Translations under genes and position numbers: made by a program
The notes under the pieces: model-generated
The model's database searches: none
Seen by the model: the letters and a program-made list of their open reading frames with translations, nothing else
Told to the model about the DNA's origin: nothing
In this document: positions 55,846-64,000 of the stretch, piece after piece
Position numbering within the stretch: position 1 is the first letter of the stretch
How the letters are laid out: each line of letters opens with the position of its first letter
NCBI GenBank assembly: GCA_963714325.1
Contig: CAVQOB010000003.1
Span: forward strand, 496,001 to 560,000
Origin: CAVQOB01 sp963714325
Lineage (GTDB): Bacteria > Pseudomonadota > Alphaproteobacteria > Rhizobiales > Hyphomicrobiaceae
DNA length: 64,000 nt
Direction: 5' to 3'

Positions 55846-55984
55846 CATGGCCGCGAAGGCGGCCACCCAAGCAAACAAATTGTGAGCAAGGCAGGTTGAC
55901 GGAAATTTTGATTGCGTCAGGCCGGCACAGGCGTCGCCGGTTGGTCAATGGAACCTTGCTTGGGTGGCCGCCTCCGCGGCCATG
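55846..55984. repeat. 28-bp inverted repeat element with 83-nt centre
   Basis: CATGGCCGCGAAGGCGGCCA followed by CCCAAGCA (55846-55873) is matched in inverse orientation at 55957-55984 with a single mismatch (A/G in GAAGG versus GGAGG). The arms themselves contain a shorter palindrome (GGCCGC..GCGGCC). The whole resembles the dispersed GGCCATGAC-type intergenic palindromes of alphaproteobacterial genomes or a small MITE. It lies between convergent operons. Confidence 0.75.
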
Positions 55985-56057
55985 GCGATTGGCGCGCCTT
56001 GGGGATCACCTGTCTGGTTCATTCCACGAGTGAGCGAAGCGTTTACATGCACGTGCA

Positions 56058-56777
56058 TCACACCGCCAGATACTGCTCGCGCACGGATTTGTCGGCGAGC
56101 ATGGCCGCCATGGTGCCGGTGAAGCGGATCTGGCCGGTTTCGATGACGATCGCACGATCGGAGACGCGCGATGCGAAGGCGAGGTTCTGCTCCGACAGCA
56201 GCACCGCAATTCCCTCCTGCTTCATGGCGATGACGGCCGCCGCCATCTGCTCGACGATGATGGGCGCTAACCCTTCGGACGGCTCATCGAGCAGTACCGC
56301 TTGCGGATTGCCCATCAATGTTCGAGCAATCGTCAGCATTTGCTGCTCGCCGCCCGACATCTGGCTCGCCTGCCGGCCGCGCATCTCGGCGAGGTTGGGA
56401 AAAATCCGGAACAACCGGTCGGGCGTCCAGGCGACGCGGCCGTGGCTTGGCGGCTGACGACCGACTTCCAGGTTCTCGGTGACGGTGAGATCGGTGAAAA
56501 TGCGCCGCTCTTCCGGTACGTAACCGAGACCGAGTTGCGCAATGCGATAGGTGGGCAACCCTGCAATGGACTGGCCGGCAAAGATTACGTGCTCCGCACG
56601 TGCGGTGACGAGCCCCATCAGCGCTTTCAGCGTCGTCGATTTGCCGGCGCCGTTGCGGCCGACGAGGGCGACGACTTCGCCTTTGTCGAGGGCGAACGAC
56701 ATGTCGAACAGCACTGCGGCCAGGCCATAGCGCGCCGACAATTTGCGAACCTGCAGCAGATTGCCGCTGATTGTCAT
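56058..56777 (-). CDS. livF: Branched-chain amino acid-type ABC transporter ATPase LivF
   Basis: 239 residues. Walker A GRNGAGKST, signature MSGGEQQMLTIA, Walker B AVLLDEPSEGLAP, and LSEQNLAFA with the Q/E switch typical of LivF. It couples ATP hydrolysis to import with LivG and the permease pair. ATG overlaps the livG stop (ATGA). Last gene of the transporter operon. Confidence 0.93.
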   Translation of the reverse strand: MTISGNLLQVRKLSARYGLAAVLFDMSFALDKGEVVALVGRNGAGKSTTLKALMGLVTARAEHVIFAGQSIAGLPTYRIAQLGLGYVPEERRIFTDLTVTENLEVGRQPPSHGRVAWTPDRLFRIFPNLAEMRGRQASQMSGGEQQMLTIARTLMGNPQAVLLDEPSEGLAPIIVEQMAAAVIAMKQEGIAVLLSEQNLAFASRVSDRAIVIETGQIRFTGTMAAMLADKSVREQYLAV

Positions 56778-57547
56778 TTCCGCCGTGCCTCCGCTGCCAC
56801 TTCCGCGCCGAGGTCGCCGAGATAGACCTGGCGGACCAGCGCATTGGCGCGAATTTCGTCCGGCGTACCGCGCGCGACGATCTCGCCGCGCACGAGGACG
56901 AGAATGCGGTCGGCGTGGCCGAACACCGCGTCCATGTCATGCTCGGTGAACAGCACGCCGATGCGTTGCTCGCGGGCCAGCCGCGCCACCTGTCCCATCA
57001 ATGCGTCGCGCTCGGGCGGTGCCATTCCAGCGGTCGGCTCGTCCATCAGCAGCAGCTTCGGTTTCGATGCCAAGGCGATGGCAAGTTCGACGCGCTTGAC
57101 GTTGCCATAGGCGAGCGTGCTGACGGCAGCGTCGGCCGCACCGTGCATGCCGACGAGCGCCAGCAGTTCGAGGGCTTCGGGCCGGCCGAGGTTATGAGCC
57201 TGCCCGCCGACATTGAAGGTTTGCCGCTTCCCGCTCTGTAAGGCCATTTGCACATTTTCGGCAACGGTCATGGAAACGAATGTCTGGGCGATCTGGAAGG
57301 TGCGACCGACACCACGCTGCCAGATGGCGCGCGCGGATAAGCCGGAGATGGATTGGCCGTCGAAGGATATGGTGCCGCGATCGGGGCGCAATTGCCCGCC
57401 GACGATATTGAAGGTGGTCGATTTGCCGGCGCCGTTCGGACCGATCATCGCGACGAGTTCGCCCGCCTCCACAGAGAAGGCGATGTTTTGCGCAGCGACG
57501 ACGCCGCCGAACCGCTTGTCGACTCCCTCGACGGTGAGCAGCGTCAT
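56774..57547 (-). CDS. livG: Branched-chain amino acid-type ABC transporter ATPase LivG
   Basis: 257 residues. Walker A GPNGAGKST, Walker B LLLMDEPTAGMAPPE and switch FTEHDMDAVF, with the long LivG insert (VGRTFQIAQTFVSMTVAENVQ). The signature loop reads LAYGNVKRVELAIAL, in which NVK replaces the more usual EQR/ERR; still compatible with function. Overlaps both neighbours by four bases. Confidence 0.92.
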   Translation of the reverse strand: MTLLTVEGVDKRFGGVVAAQNIAFSVEAGELVAMIGPNGAGKSTTFNIVGGQLRPDRGTISFDGQSISGLSARAIWQRGVGRTFQIAQTFVSMTVAENVQMALQSGKRQTFNVGGQAHNLGRPEALELLALVGMHGAADAAVSTLAYGNVKRVELAIALASKPKLLLMDEPTAGMAPPERDALMGQVARLAREQRIGVLFTEHDMDAVFGHADRILVLVRGEIVARGTPDEIRANALVRQVYLGDLGAEVAAEARRK

Positions 57548-59410
57548 GCCCGCATTCCCCGCTTCGCCGCGAGACGCTCAAGTGCTCCGGCGAGGCCCAG
57601 CGGGAAGGCCAATACGATGGCCATGATGGCGAGGCCGAGCAGTGCGCGCCAATAATCGGTCAGCGGCATCACCCAATCCTTGATTGCGTGCAAGACGCCG
57701 GCACCGAGCAGCGCGCCACCGACCTGTTGAATGCCGCCGAGCAGCATCATGACCAGGAAGTCAACGGATACCGGGATCGCCAGCAGTGTCGGGTCAATGG
57801 AACCCTTGGAGAAGGCATAGAGTCCGCCCGCAAGCCCGGCGGCGGCACCGGCGATGACGAAGCCTATCACGCGCAGCTGCGCGCCGTTCATGCCGATGGC
57901 GCCGGCGCGTAGCGGGCTGTCGCGCGTAGCCCTGAGTGCATAGCCAAGCGGGGCGTGAAGAACGCGCCAGAGTGCCCAAATTGTGAGCGACGTTACGGCC
58001 AACACCAGGTAGTAATAGACGATGCGCTGTGATGCCCACTTGGCTGGCCAGACACCGACGACACCGTTGTCGCCGCCCGTCACAGCATCCCACTGGAAGG
58101 CTATGGCGAACACGATCTGCGCGAAGGCCAGCGTCAGCATGGCGAGATAGATGCCGGATAGCACGCACCAGGAAAATGCCACAGACGAGCGCGCCAAGTC
58201 CGCCGACAACGGGCGCGAGGATCAGTGCCGGGACCATGCCGAGGCCGAGTGCCTTGACGCCGAGGCCGGCGGCGTAAGCGCCAAGGCCGAAGTACGCGGC
58301 ATGTCCGAACGAGACGATACCGGCATTGCCAATCAGGAAACTGAGGGCGAAAGCGGCGAGTGCGAAGATGAGTACTTCGATGGCGACTTTCAGCGTGTAA
58401 GCATCGGCGATCAGCGGCAGTAGGACTAAGACGGCCATCACGCCGAGTGCTATGTTGCGGGCGGTCGGGCCCGGCGGCTTGAGGAGCAGGAACCCTTCCG
58501 GCAGGATGACACGGCTGTTGGCGGTGTCCGGCCGGCCAAGCAATCCTTGCGGCCGCACAATCAGGACGGCGGCCATCAGCAGGAAGACCAGCACGATCGT
58601 GCTCTTCGGGAAGACCAGGATGCCGAACGCTTGCAATTGCCCGATGATGAAAGCAGCGATGAACGCGCCGGGGATCGAGCCCATACCGCCGATGACGGTG
58701 ACGGCAAAGGCTTCGGTGAGAATGGCGATGTCCATTTGGGGAGTTGCGGAAAGCCGTGGCGTTTGTAGCGCGCCGCCCAGGCCGGCGAGGCTCGCGCCGA
58801 GGAACAACGTTGCCGTGAAGAGAATGCCCTGATTGACGCCAAGCGCCGCGACCATCTCGCGATCCTGTGTCGCTGCCCGCACGAGAACGCCAAACCGCGT
58901 CTTCTGCAGCACGAACCACAATCCGAGCAGCACGATCGGGCCCATGGCGATCAGAAACAGTTCATAGGACGGCACCGGCTTGCCGAGAATGTCGACGGCG
59001 CCGTTGAAGCCCGGTGCGCGCGGCCCGAGGATATCGAGCGGCCCCCACAGCTTGATCACCAGATCCTGCACCACCAGTACGATGCCAAACGTCGCCAACA
59101 GCTGCAGTAGTTCCGGCGCATGATAGATGCGGCGCAGCAGCAATAATTCCATCAGTACGCCAAGCAGTCCGACGCACAGCGCCGCCAGCAGCACGCCGAG
59201 GAGAAACATCGGAAAAGTCGCCGAGACGGCAATCAGCTTCGGAATGATCGTCACGCCGAGATAGGCGCCAAGCATGTAAAGCGAGCCGTGCGCGAAATTG
59301 ACGATCCGCGTGACGCCGAAAACGATCGTCAGTCCGGATGCGATGATGAACAGCGCCGACGCGCTGGCCAAACCATTCAAAAATTGGACGAGAACAAAGG
59401 GAATATCCAT
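57544..59410 (-). CDS. livHM: Fused LivH-LivM permease, +1 frame break near 58162
   Basis: The first 290 or so residues are a complete LivH (GLTIVFGVTRIVNFAHGSLYML, VAALGVNQG, AFAVTVIGGMGSIPGAFIAA). Without a stop the frame continues through a linker (RPQGLLGRPDTANSR) into LivM (GNAGIVSFGHAAYFGLGAYAA). At about 58162, after CGIFLV, the frame is lost; the next frame resumes at LSGIYLAMLTLAFAQIVFA and finishes LivM at 57544. Removing one base gives about 621 residues. LivH-LivM fusions are known in alphaproteobacteria, so the fusion is probably genuine and the frame break the artefact or lesion. Inner-membrane channel of the importer. Confidence 0.85.
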
Positions 59411-59419
59411 GATTGATAC

Positions 59420-59449
59420 CTCGCTCTCCCCGCGATCGAGGAGAGCGAG
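59420..59449 (-). terminator. Intercistronic hairpin between substrate-binding protein and permease genes
   Basis: CTCGCTCTCC and GGAGAGCGAG form a perfect 10-bp stem with a 10-nt loop in the 48-base gap after the binding-protein gene. Hairpins here commonly stabilise the binding-protein transcript or attenuate the permease genes, giving excess binding protein. Confidence 0.65.
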
Positions 59450-59458
59450 GATCGCGCC

Positions 59459-60646
59459 TTATTTCTTTTTCGCGGCGGCTACTTCAGCCTCCGTGAACAT
59501 GACGGCGTCGCCGTCGATATATTTCCAGTTCTTCATCACGCCTTGCCCGTCCTTCTGGGCGAGTTCGCCGACCCACGCGCCGAGCGTCAACTGATGATCA
59601 CTGGCACGCATGGTGGCCTTGCCGGCGAGCGTCTCGAAGGCCATACCGTCGAACGCGGCGCGCAGCTTGTCGGTGTCGGTCGAGCCGGCCTTGTTGACGA
59701 GGTCGCGCACCATGTAGGTCACGACGTAGCCGAGGAACGAGCCGAGCCGCGGCGTGTCATTGTACTTGGCGCGGTAGGCGTCGACGAACGCCTTGTGCGC
59801 CGGGTTGTCGATCTGCTCCCAGGGGTAGCCGGTGACGATCCATCCGGCTGGCGTCTCGTCCTTGAGCGGCAGCAGGTATTCGGGCTCACCGGTCAGCAGC
59901 GAGACGACGGTCTTGTCCTTGAACAGACCGCGCGTGTTGCCTTCGCGGACGAAGGCTGGCAGGTCGGCGCCGAACAGCACGTTGAAGATGCCGTCGGGGT
60001 TGGCGGCCGCGATCGCCGAAACGGTGGCGCCGGCATCGACCTTGCCGAGGGCTGGATATTGTTCGACGACGATTTCGGCGGCTGGGTTGGCGTCCTTGAT
60101 CAGCCGTTTGAAGCTTGCCGCGGCTGACTGGCCATACTCATAGTTCGGCGCGACGATCGCCCACTTCTTGACGTTCTTGGCCTTGACGGCATCGACCAGC
60201 ATGCGCGTCTGCATGAAGGTGCCGGGACGAATGCGATAGGTGTAGGGATTGCCGGCGGCCATGGTGATGGCGTCGGTTAGCGGCTCGGAGGCGATGAACA
60301 GCGTCTTCTTCTGATTGGCAAAGTCGGCGACCGCCAAGCCGATATTCGACAGGAACGTGCCGACCAGGAACGAGACGTTCTCGCGGGTCAGCAGCTCTTC
60401 GGCAACGCGCACCGCATCACCGGGCGTTGCGCCGTCATCGCGAATCACGAACTCAAGCTTGCGCCCACCGAGCACGCCGCCCTTGGCGTTGATCTCGGAT
60501 TCAGCGAGTTGGATGCCGTTGCGATAGGGCACCGCGAAGGCGGCGAAGCGGCTGTAGGAGTTGAGTTCGCCGACCTTGACCGGCGGTTGCTGGGCGACGC
60601 TGACGCTTGGAAGGGCGAAGCCGGTCAATGCGAGAATACCAGCCAT
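59459..60646 (-). CDS. Periplasmic substrate-binding protein of the LIV-type transporter
   Basis: 395 residues from ATG 60646 with signal peptide GILALTGFALPSVSVAQQ. Type I periplasmic fold: VKVGELNSYSRFAAFAVPYRNGIQLAESEIN, FVIRDDGATPGDAVRVAEELL and WAIVAPNYEYGQSAA. Length and pattern fit LivK/UrtA-like proteins; the ligand may be an amino acid, amide or aromatic acid. A better ribosome site (GAGGGAGTGG) precedes an ATG at 60678 in another frame, so the N-terminus could hide another indel. First gene of the transporter operon. Confidence 0.86.
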   Translation of the reverse strand: MAGILALTGFALPSVSVAQQPPVKVGELNSYSRFAAFAVPYRNGIQLAESEINAKGGVLGGRKLEFVIRDDGATPGDAVRVAEELLTRENVSFLVGTFLSNIGLAVADFANQKKTLFIASEPLTDAITMAAGNPYTYRIRPGTFMQTRMLVDAVKAKNVKKWAIVAPNYEYGQSAAASFKRLIKDANPAAEIVVEQYPALGKVDAGATVSAIAAANPDGIFNVLFGADLPAFVREGNTRGLFKDKTVVSLLTGEPEYLLPLKDETPAGWIVTGYPWEQIDNPAHKAFVDAYRAKYNDTPRLGSFLGYVVTYMVRDLVNKAGSTDTDKLRAAFDGMAFETLAGKATMRASDHQLTLGAWVGELAQKDGQGVMKNWKYIDGDAVMFTEAEVAAAKKK

Positions 60647-60902
60647 GCGGCCGAGGTCGACGACGTGAAAGCATGCATCCACTCCCTCTCTCAACGCGGC
60701 GACGCAGAAAAGCCGCCGTTGGCCGCGTTTGCTTGCGCGGCCGATACCCCGAATAGGTAGCAGAAAGCTATCGCCGGACAAGGGTTAACGCGAGCATGGA
60801 TTATTTCCAGCGTTGAAAGATCTTGGCACCTTGCGCTCAGATGCGCGATCGGGGTGTCGGGCTTGGCTCCCGACAGTCAACTTCAAAGGGAGATTCGCTC
60901 GC

Positions 60903-61905
60903 ATGTCAGACAGCTTGATGTCGCGCCGCACGGCGTTGATCGGCGCGTCGGCCGGTGCCGTAGGCGCTACCATCGCAATTTCGCCCCTCGCGCACGCACG
61001 TGCGCCGCTGGCCGTTAGCCAAGTGCCCTACTTCTATCGCTTCATGGTCGGCAAATTCCAGGCGACGGTGGTGTCGGACGGCCCGTTGCCGCTCGGCGAG
61101 CCGTCGGCGACGATGAAGGGCATCACCAAGGAGGAGATCGGCAAGGCGCTGACCGACAATTTCCTGCCGACCGACGGCATCGTGTTGGAGCAGAATTGCC
61201 TCGTTCTCAATACCGGCACCAAGCTCGTGCTGTTCGATAGCGGCATGGGCACGTCGAAAATGTTCGGCGGGCACAACGGGTCGACTGCTGGCGAGCCTGC
61301 AGGAAGCCAAGATCAATCCCTCGGCGATCGACGACATCATCTGTACCCACGCGCACATCGACCATATCGGCGGCCTCGCCTCGGCCAAGGGCCGGCGCTA
61401 CTTCCCCAATGCGACGATCCACATATCGAAGGCCGACTTCGATTTCTGGACCGACGAGAAGAAGGTCAATGACAAGGACCTCGGCGCGTTCGTCAAGCAC
61501 GCGCGGCTGAACCTGTTGCCCTACAAGGATCGCATCAAATTCGTCGAGAACGGTAAGGACGTCATTCCCGGCGTCGAGGCGATGAGTGCGCCCGGCCACA
61601 CGATCGGGCACACGATTTACATCATCAAGAGCGAGAACAAGACGCTCGCTTTCACCGGCGATACGACGCATCACCAGATCCTGTTGACCGAGAAGCCGCG
61701 CACCGAGTTCGCCTATGACAGCGACGCCAAGCAGGCGGTACAATCGCGACTGAAGGTGTTCGACATGCTGGCGTCGCAGAAGGTGCCGATGCTGGCGTTC
61801 CACTTCCCCTGGCCCGGCTATGGCAATCTGGCAAAGTCGGGTGAGGGCTATCGCTACTATCCAACGCCGCTGGAAATCGTGCGGATTCCGCCGAAAAAAG
61901 TATAA
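60903..61905 (+). CDS. Tat-exported metallo-beta-lactamase-fold hydrolase, +1 frame break near 61282
   Basis: ATG 60903 opens with a Tat-like signal (MSRRTALIGASAGAVGATIA, twin Arg). The first part (KFQATVVSDGPLPLGEPS, QNCLVLNTGTKLVLFDSGMG) is the start of an MBL fold. At about 61282 the frame fails and the +1 frame continues with LLASLQEAKINPSAIDDIIC and the zinc motif THAHIDHIGG, further ligands in APGHTIGHT and FTGDTTHH, and AFHFPWPGYG, to 61905. One extra base explains the break; corrected length is about 333 residues. Probably a periplasmic lactonase, esterase or arylsulfatase-like hydrolase; divergent from the LIV transporter. Confidence 0.84.
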
Positions 61906-61939
61906 GCTGGCGGCGACACGTTTGTAGCGAAATAAGCGC

Positions 61940-61973
61940 AAGGCCCCGAAGCCATCGGCTCCGGGGCCTTTTA
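61940..61973 (+). terminator. Rho-independent terminator after the MBL-fold gene
   Basis: AAGGCCCCG pairs with CGGGGCCTT around a partly paired inner loop, followed by TTTA. It lies 35 bases past the stop of the metallo-hydrolase gene and is a good terminator. Confidence 0.8.
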
Positions 61974-62058
61974 CGTGACACTCAGGTGTTCGTGCGCCGA
62001 GGGGCACGGGGCATGAACGCTGGTGGTCACGATTCCGACTGATCGAGATGGCCGATCT

Positions 62059-62178
62059 TTACAGATACTCCGTCTCGAACTGCAGCGATCCGGCGCTGAC
62101 TGTTGTCACGGCGCGATGAGGCGTGATGGCGACAATCAGCGCGAGCGCCAGCAAGGTCGCGACGACAAATGCTTTCAC
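62059..62178 (-). CDS. 39-residue membrane peptide
   Basis: GTG at 62178 has a perfect AGGAGG seven bases upstream. The peptide begins VKAFVVATLLALALIVAITP and ends TVSAGSLQFETEYL at 62059. An in-frame ATG at 62199 gives a longer version but would put AGGAGG inside the gene. One transmembrane or signal helix; no recognised family. Confidence 0.55.
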   Translation of the reverse strand: MKAFVVATLLALALIVAITPHRAVTTVSAGSLQFETEYL

Positions 62179-62233
62179 GGCGGACCTCCTGATGTTCATG
62201 GTGCGACTGAGCCTCGTTGGTTGATTGCTGCGA

Positions 62234-62365
62234 TCAGCGGCGCTCGCGTTCCAACTTTTCGAAAAATGCCTTGACGTTGAGCTTCGAGTTGAACGCGGCG
62301 GCGGGGGCTGCAGCCGCGCCCAGAACTGAGAGAGCAAGCAGGGCCGATACGATGGATTTGGTCAT
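62234..62365 (-). CDS. Small secreted protein (43 residues), paralogue of the next gene
   Basis: ATG 62365 with TGGAGACTTCGCC upstream. Sequence begins MTKSIVSALLALSVLGAAAA, has a signal cleavage site near APAAA/FN, and a mature part of only about 19 residues (FNSKLNVKAFFEKLERERR). Strong similarity to the gene at 62433-62549 in signal peptide, AF-(N/D)-x-K, FF and terminal acidic/RR pattern, which supports both as real genes. Function unknown. Confidence 0.68.
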   Translation of the reverse strand: MTKSIVSALLALSVLGAAAAPAAAFNSKLNVKAFFEKLERERR

Positions 62366-62432
62366 GGCGAAGTCTCCAGGGGTTGGTCGATGTTTGGGAA
62401 TTTAGAGCGTAAGCCTTCGGTGTCCGGCGTGC

Positions 62433-62549
62433 TTAGCGGCGGATTTTTTCCTGGGAGTCGAAGAAGCTCTTGGCGTCGAAGGCGTTGGCGGCTGGTGCGA
62501 TGGCCGTCAGAACCGAGAGGGCGAGCAGTGCCGATGCGATGGTCTTCAT
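62433..62549 (-). CDS. Small secreted protein (38 residues)
   Basis: ATG 62549 with AAGGAGACTGATC upstream, an excellent ribosome site. MKTIASALLALSVLTAIAPA, cleavage near ANA/FD, then a 15-residue mature peptide (FDAKSFFDSQEKIRR). Paralogous to the 43-residue protein downstream; the two genes share the GGAGACT ribosome-site context, implying a tandem duplication. Such short secreted alphaproteobacterial peptides are usually unannotated; role unknown. Confidence 0.7.
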   Translation of the reverse strand: MKTIASALLALSVLTAIAPAANAFDAKSFFDSQEKIRR

Positions 62550-62946
62550 GATCAGTCTCCTTGTTGCTTGTTCGAGATACGGACCCGCTGGGGTCGGAGT
62601 TTCAATTGTCAGAGCCGGAGTGTTCCGGCGCGTGATGGGGATATGGCGCGATGGCTTGATTGGACCAGGGGCTCTCACGCAGGGGTGAAGACGCTTGAAG
62701 CCGCGCGACATCAGCGTGATCGAAACGGGCAATTTTCCGAATGATTTCTGCGGATTCTGGACTGACCTCACAAGGCCGTGTCCGGCCATCACTGCCGGCT
62801 CGCGCGACTGTGATGGGCTGGCCCGAACACTGATGATCGGGGCCGCGTGCCGTTACCATCTTGTGCCAACTGCAGCCGGCGAGGCATGAAGGAATGCCGG
62901 TGCCTGAGTGATTCGGCGCCGCCCGATCTCGACACGAGGACGCCCG

Positions 62947-63399
62947 ATGCAGCCGAACGACGTTTTCGAGCGCAGCTACGTCAAGACGATCGCCGAACTC
63001 GAGACGGCGATGCGGGCGTTGGCGGATGTCGCAGCCATCGATCATGAGACGACGCGCGGGTTCTGGCGTGGGCGCGTCGACCCGCATGCAATTAATGCCT
63101 GCCGTTTCGAGGTGATCCTCTATCGCGCGCAGATGTTCGACATCACGCTGGGGCTTGAAACGTATGAAGCGCGCAAGGTGGAAAGCCTCGCCGTGTTCAT
63201 GCCGATCCTGCAGGCGTTGGCCAAGGGACACGTCATCACGCGGCGCTGGTCGAGCACCGTCACTGGTGCGCCGGTCTTGGTCGAGACGCTGGTGACACTG
63301 GCGGATGGGGCAATTTGGCAAGACCGCCACGAGCTGCTGCCGGTCGCCAGCGAGCGACTGGAGAAGCGGGACATGCATTTCGTGGCGTTTTCGCGGTGA
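62947..63399 (+). CDS. Hypothetical protein
   Basis: 150 residues from ATG 62947 (MQPNDVFERSYVKTIAELET); the frame is open upstream to 62908. Soluble alpha/beta composition with FWRGRVDPHAINACRFEVIL and WSSTVTGAPVLVETLVTLADG. No transmembrane segment or recognised motif. Codon use matches the neighbours, so it is likely a genuine gene. Convergent with the IscA-type gene. Confidence 0.62.
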   Translation: MQPNDVFERSYVKTIAELETAMRALADVAAIDHETTRGFWRGRVDPHAINACRFEVILYRAQMFDITLGLETYEARKVESLAVFMPILQALAKGHVITRRWSSTVTGAPVLVETLVTLADGAIWQDRHELLPVASERLEKRDMHFVAFSR

Positions 63400-63445
63400 G
63401 CGTTGCCCGGTCGCGCGCGGCTGTCAGGTTGAGCTGCGGTGCGGC

Positions 63446-63838
63446 TTACTTCACCGCTTCTAGCTTTTCGCGGCCGACCGGCACCAGGTTGACGCTCTCG
63501 CCGCAGCCGCAGGCGCTCTTTTCGTTCGGGTTCTTGAACACGAACTTGGCTGAGAGCTTATCGACCTCGTAGTCCATCTCGGTGCCGAGCAGATACAGCA
63601 CGGCCTTCGGATCGATGATGACGCGCGCGCCGTCGACCTCGACGATCTCGTCGAACTTGCCGGCTTCGGTGGCCCAATCCATGGTGTATTCCATGCCGGC
63701 ACAACCGCCCTTTTTGATGCCAATCTTGAGTCCGGCGATGCCCGTACCCTTCGACGTCATGATCGCCTTGACACGCGCGGCAGCGGCCGGTGTCAGTGAG
63801 AGCACCTTGGGGCGTGGGCGGGGCGTTGGTGTGCTCAT
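63446..63838 (-). CDS. IscA/SufA/HesB-family iron-sulfur carrier
   Basis: 130 residues from ATG 63838; the upstream open frame to 63958 is not conserved-looking. The three invariant cysteines are present: GGCAGMEY and the terminal SACGCGES pair. A-type carrier fold (LSLTPAAAARVKAIM, RVIIDPKAVLYLLGTEMDYE). It accepts and delivers Fe-S clusters to target proteins; a SufA-like identity is likeliest in an alphaproteobacterium, but no suf genes are visible before the window ends. Confidence 0.93.
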   Translation of the reverse strand: MSTPTPRPRPKVLSLTPAAAARVKAIMTSKGTGIAGLKIGIKKGGCAGMEYTMDWATEAGKFDEIVEVDGARVIIDPKAVLYLLGTEMDYEVDKLSAKFVFKNPNEKSACGCGESVNLVPVGREKLEAVK

Positions 63839-63963
63839 GGGCTTTGGACCTTGGTGGCGATACCGAACCAATATAGGTGCTTCGCGGCTAAAAAACGAGT
63901 GGCGTTGCGGGCCGGACCCGGCTGGGGCCGCCAAAACCTCAGAAACGTGCGAAAGCACTCATA

Positions 63964-63997
63964 CTGGGTGCGGTTTTGGGCTGGGTGCGGTTTTGGG
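63964..63997. repeat. 17-nt perfect tandem duplication at window edge
   Basis: CTGGGTGCGGTTTTGGG occurs twice back to back (63964-63980, 63981-63997). It lies upstream of the IscA-type gene and may continue beyond the window. Confidence 0.8.
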
Positions 63998-64000
63998 AGC

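Noticed and set aside
58134..58919. 261-codon minus-strand frame inside the permease gene
   Set aside because: Arg/His/Pro-rich alternative frame of the LivHM coding region.
1..64000. tRNA and rRNA genes
   Set aside because: No T-loop GTTCRANYC with a matching acceptor stem, and no conserved rRNA core sequence, was noticed on either strand; a covariance-model scan would settle it.

Overview
The window looks like a chromosomal segment of an alphaproteobacterium. It has a C4-type 5-aminolevulinate synthase, D-3-hydroxybutyrate dehydrogenase next to a patatin, DUF302, DUF2147 and EVE-domain genes, an LIV-type transporter with fused permeases, and GC-rich codon use. I cannot name a genus. I recognised no rRNA, tRNA or CRISPR array.

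Layout: 1-7.0 kb is the 3' part of a giant cadherin-like surface protein with a near-identical 723-bp tandem repeat. 7.6-8.3 kb holds a frame-disrupted hypothetical gene and a winged-helix remnant. 8.4-29.1 kb is the centre of interest, a cluster devoted to multihaem c-type cytochromes. One minus-strand operon encodes a cytochrome of about 37 CXXCH sites built from 14 almost identical 47-residue dihaem units, an outer-membrane beta-barrel protein and a haem-synthesis enzyme (HemA). Next come a subtilisin-like secreted protease and a second operon (b-type membrane protein, 18-haem cytochrome, ECF sigma factor, anti-sigma factor). Divergent from that operon are a membrane-anchored Fe-S/flavoprotein oxidoreductase and a Sel1/ankyrin protein, followed by an accessory cytochrome c maturation set ccmF-G-H-I. 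Remnants of a second beta-barrel gene (24.2 kb) and of a tyrosine integrase (29.3 kb) suggest an acquired island.

Taken together these genes could carry electrons from NAD(P)H or quinol through a cytochrome b, a periplasmic cytochrome and an outer-membrane conduit to a protease-processed giant cytochrome, with haem supply, haem ligation and regulation encoded alongside. This is inference from gene content; no gene here is a recognisable MtrA/MtrB/MtrC, PioAB or OmcZ homologue.

29.9-55.8 kb is ordinary accessory and metabolic chromosome: an EVE protein, paired METTL20-like methyltransferases, a CMD-family protein, DUF4394, a MoeB/ThiF protein, an ARPP-1 protein, a DevBCA-type exporter, DUF2147, Nudix, paired alpha/beta hydrolases, an aminotransferase, a HAD phosphatase, a sodium:solute symporter, a large unknown membrane protein, patatin-bdhA, and a three-gene catabolic operon (M20 amidohydrolase, diaminopropionate ammonia-lyase-like enzyme, creatininase family). 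56.0-61.9 kb is an LIV-type ABC transporter and a divergent Tat-type metallo-hydrolase. 62.0-63.9 kb has three tiny secreted or membrane proteins, a hypothetical gene and an IscA-type Fe-S carrier.

Quality warning: at least ten otherwise convincing reading-frame breaks occur, and every one is a net +1 shift. That pattern fits uncorrected single-base insertions in the sequence better than independent gene decay. Frameshifted genes are therefore annotated over their full apparent length.
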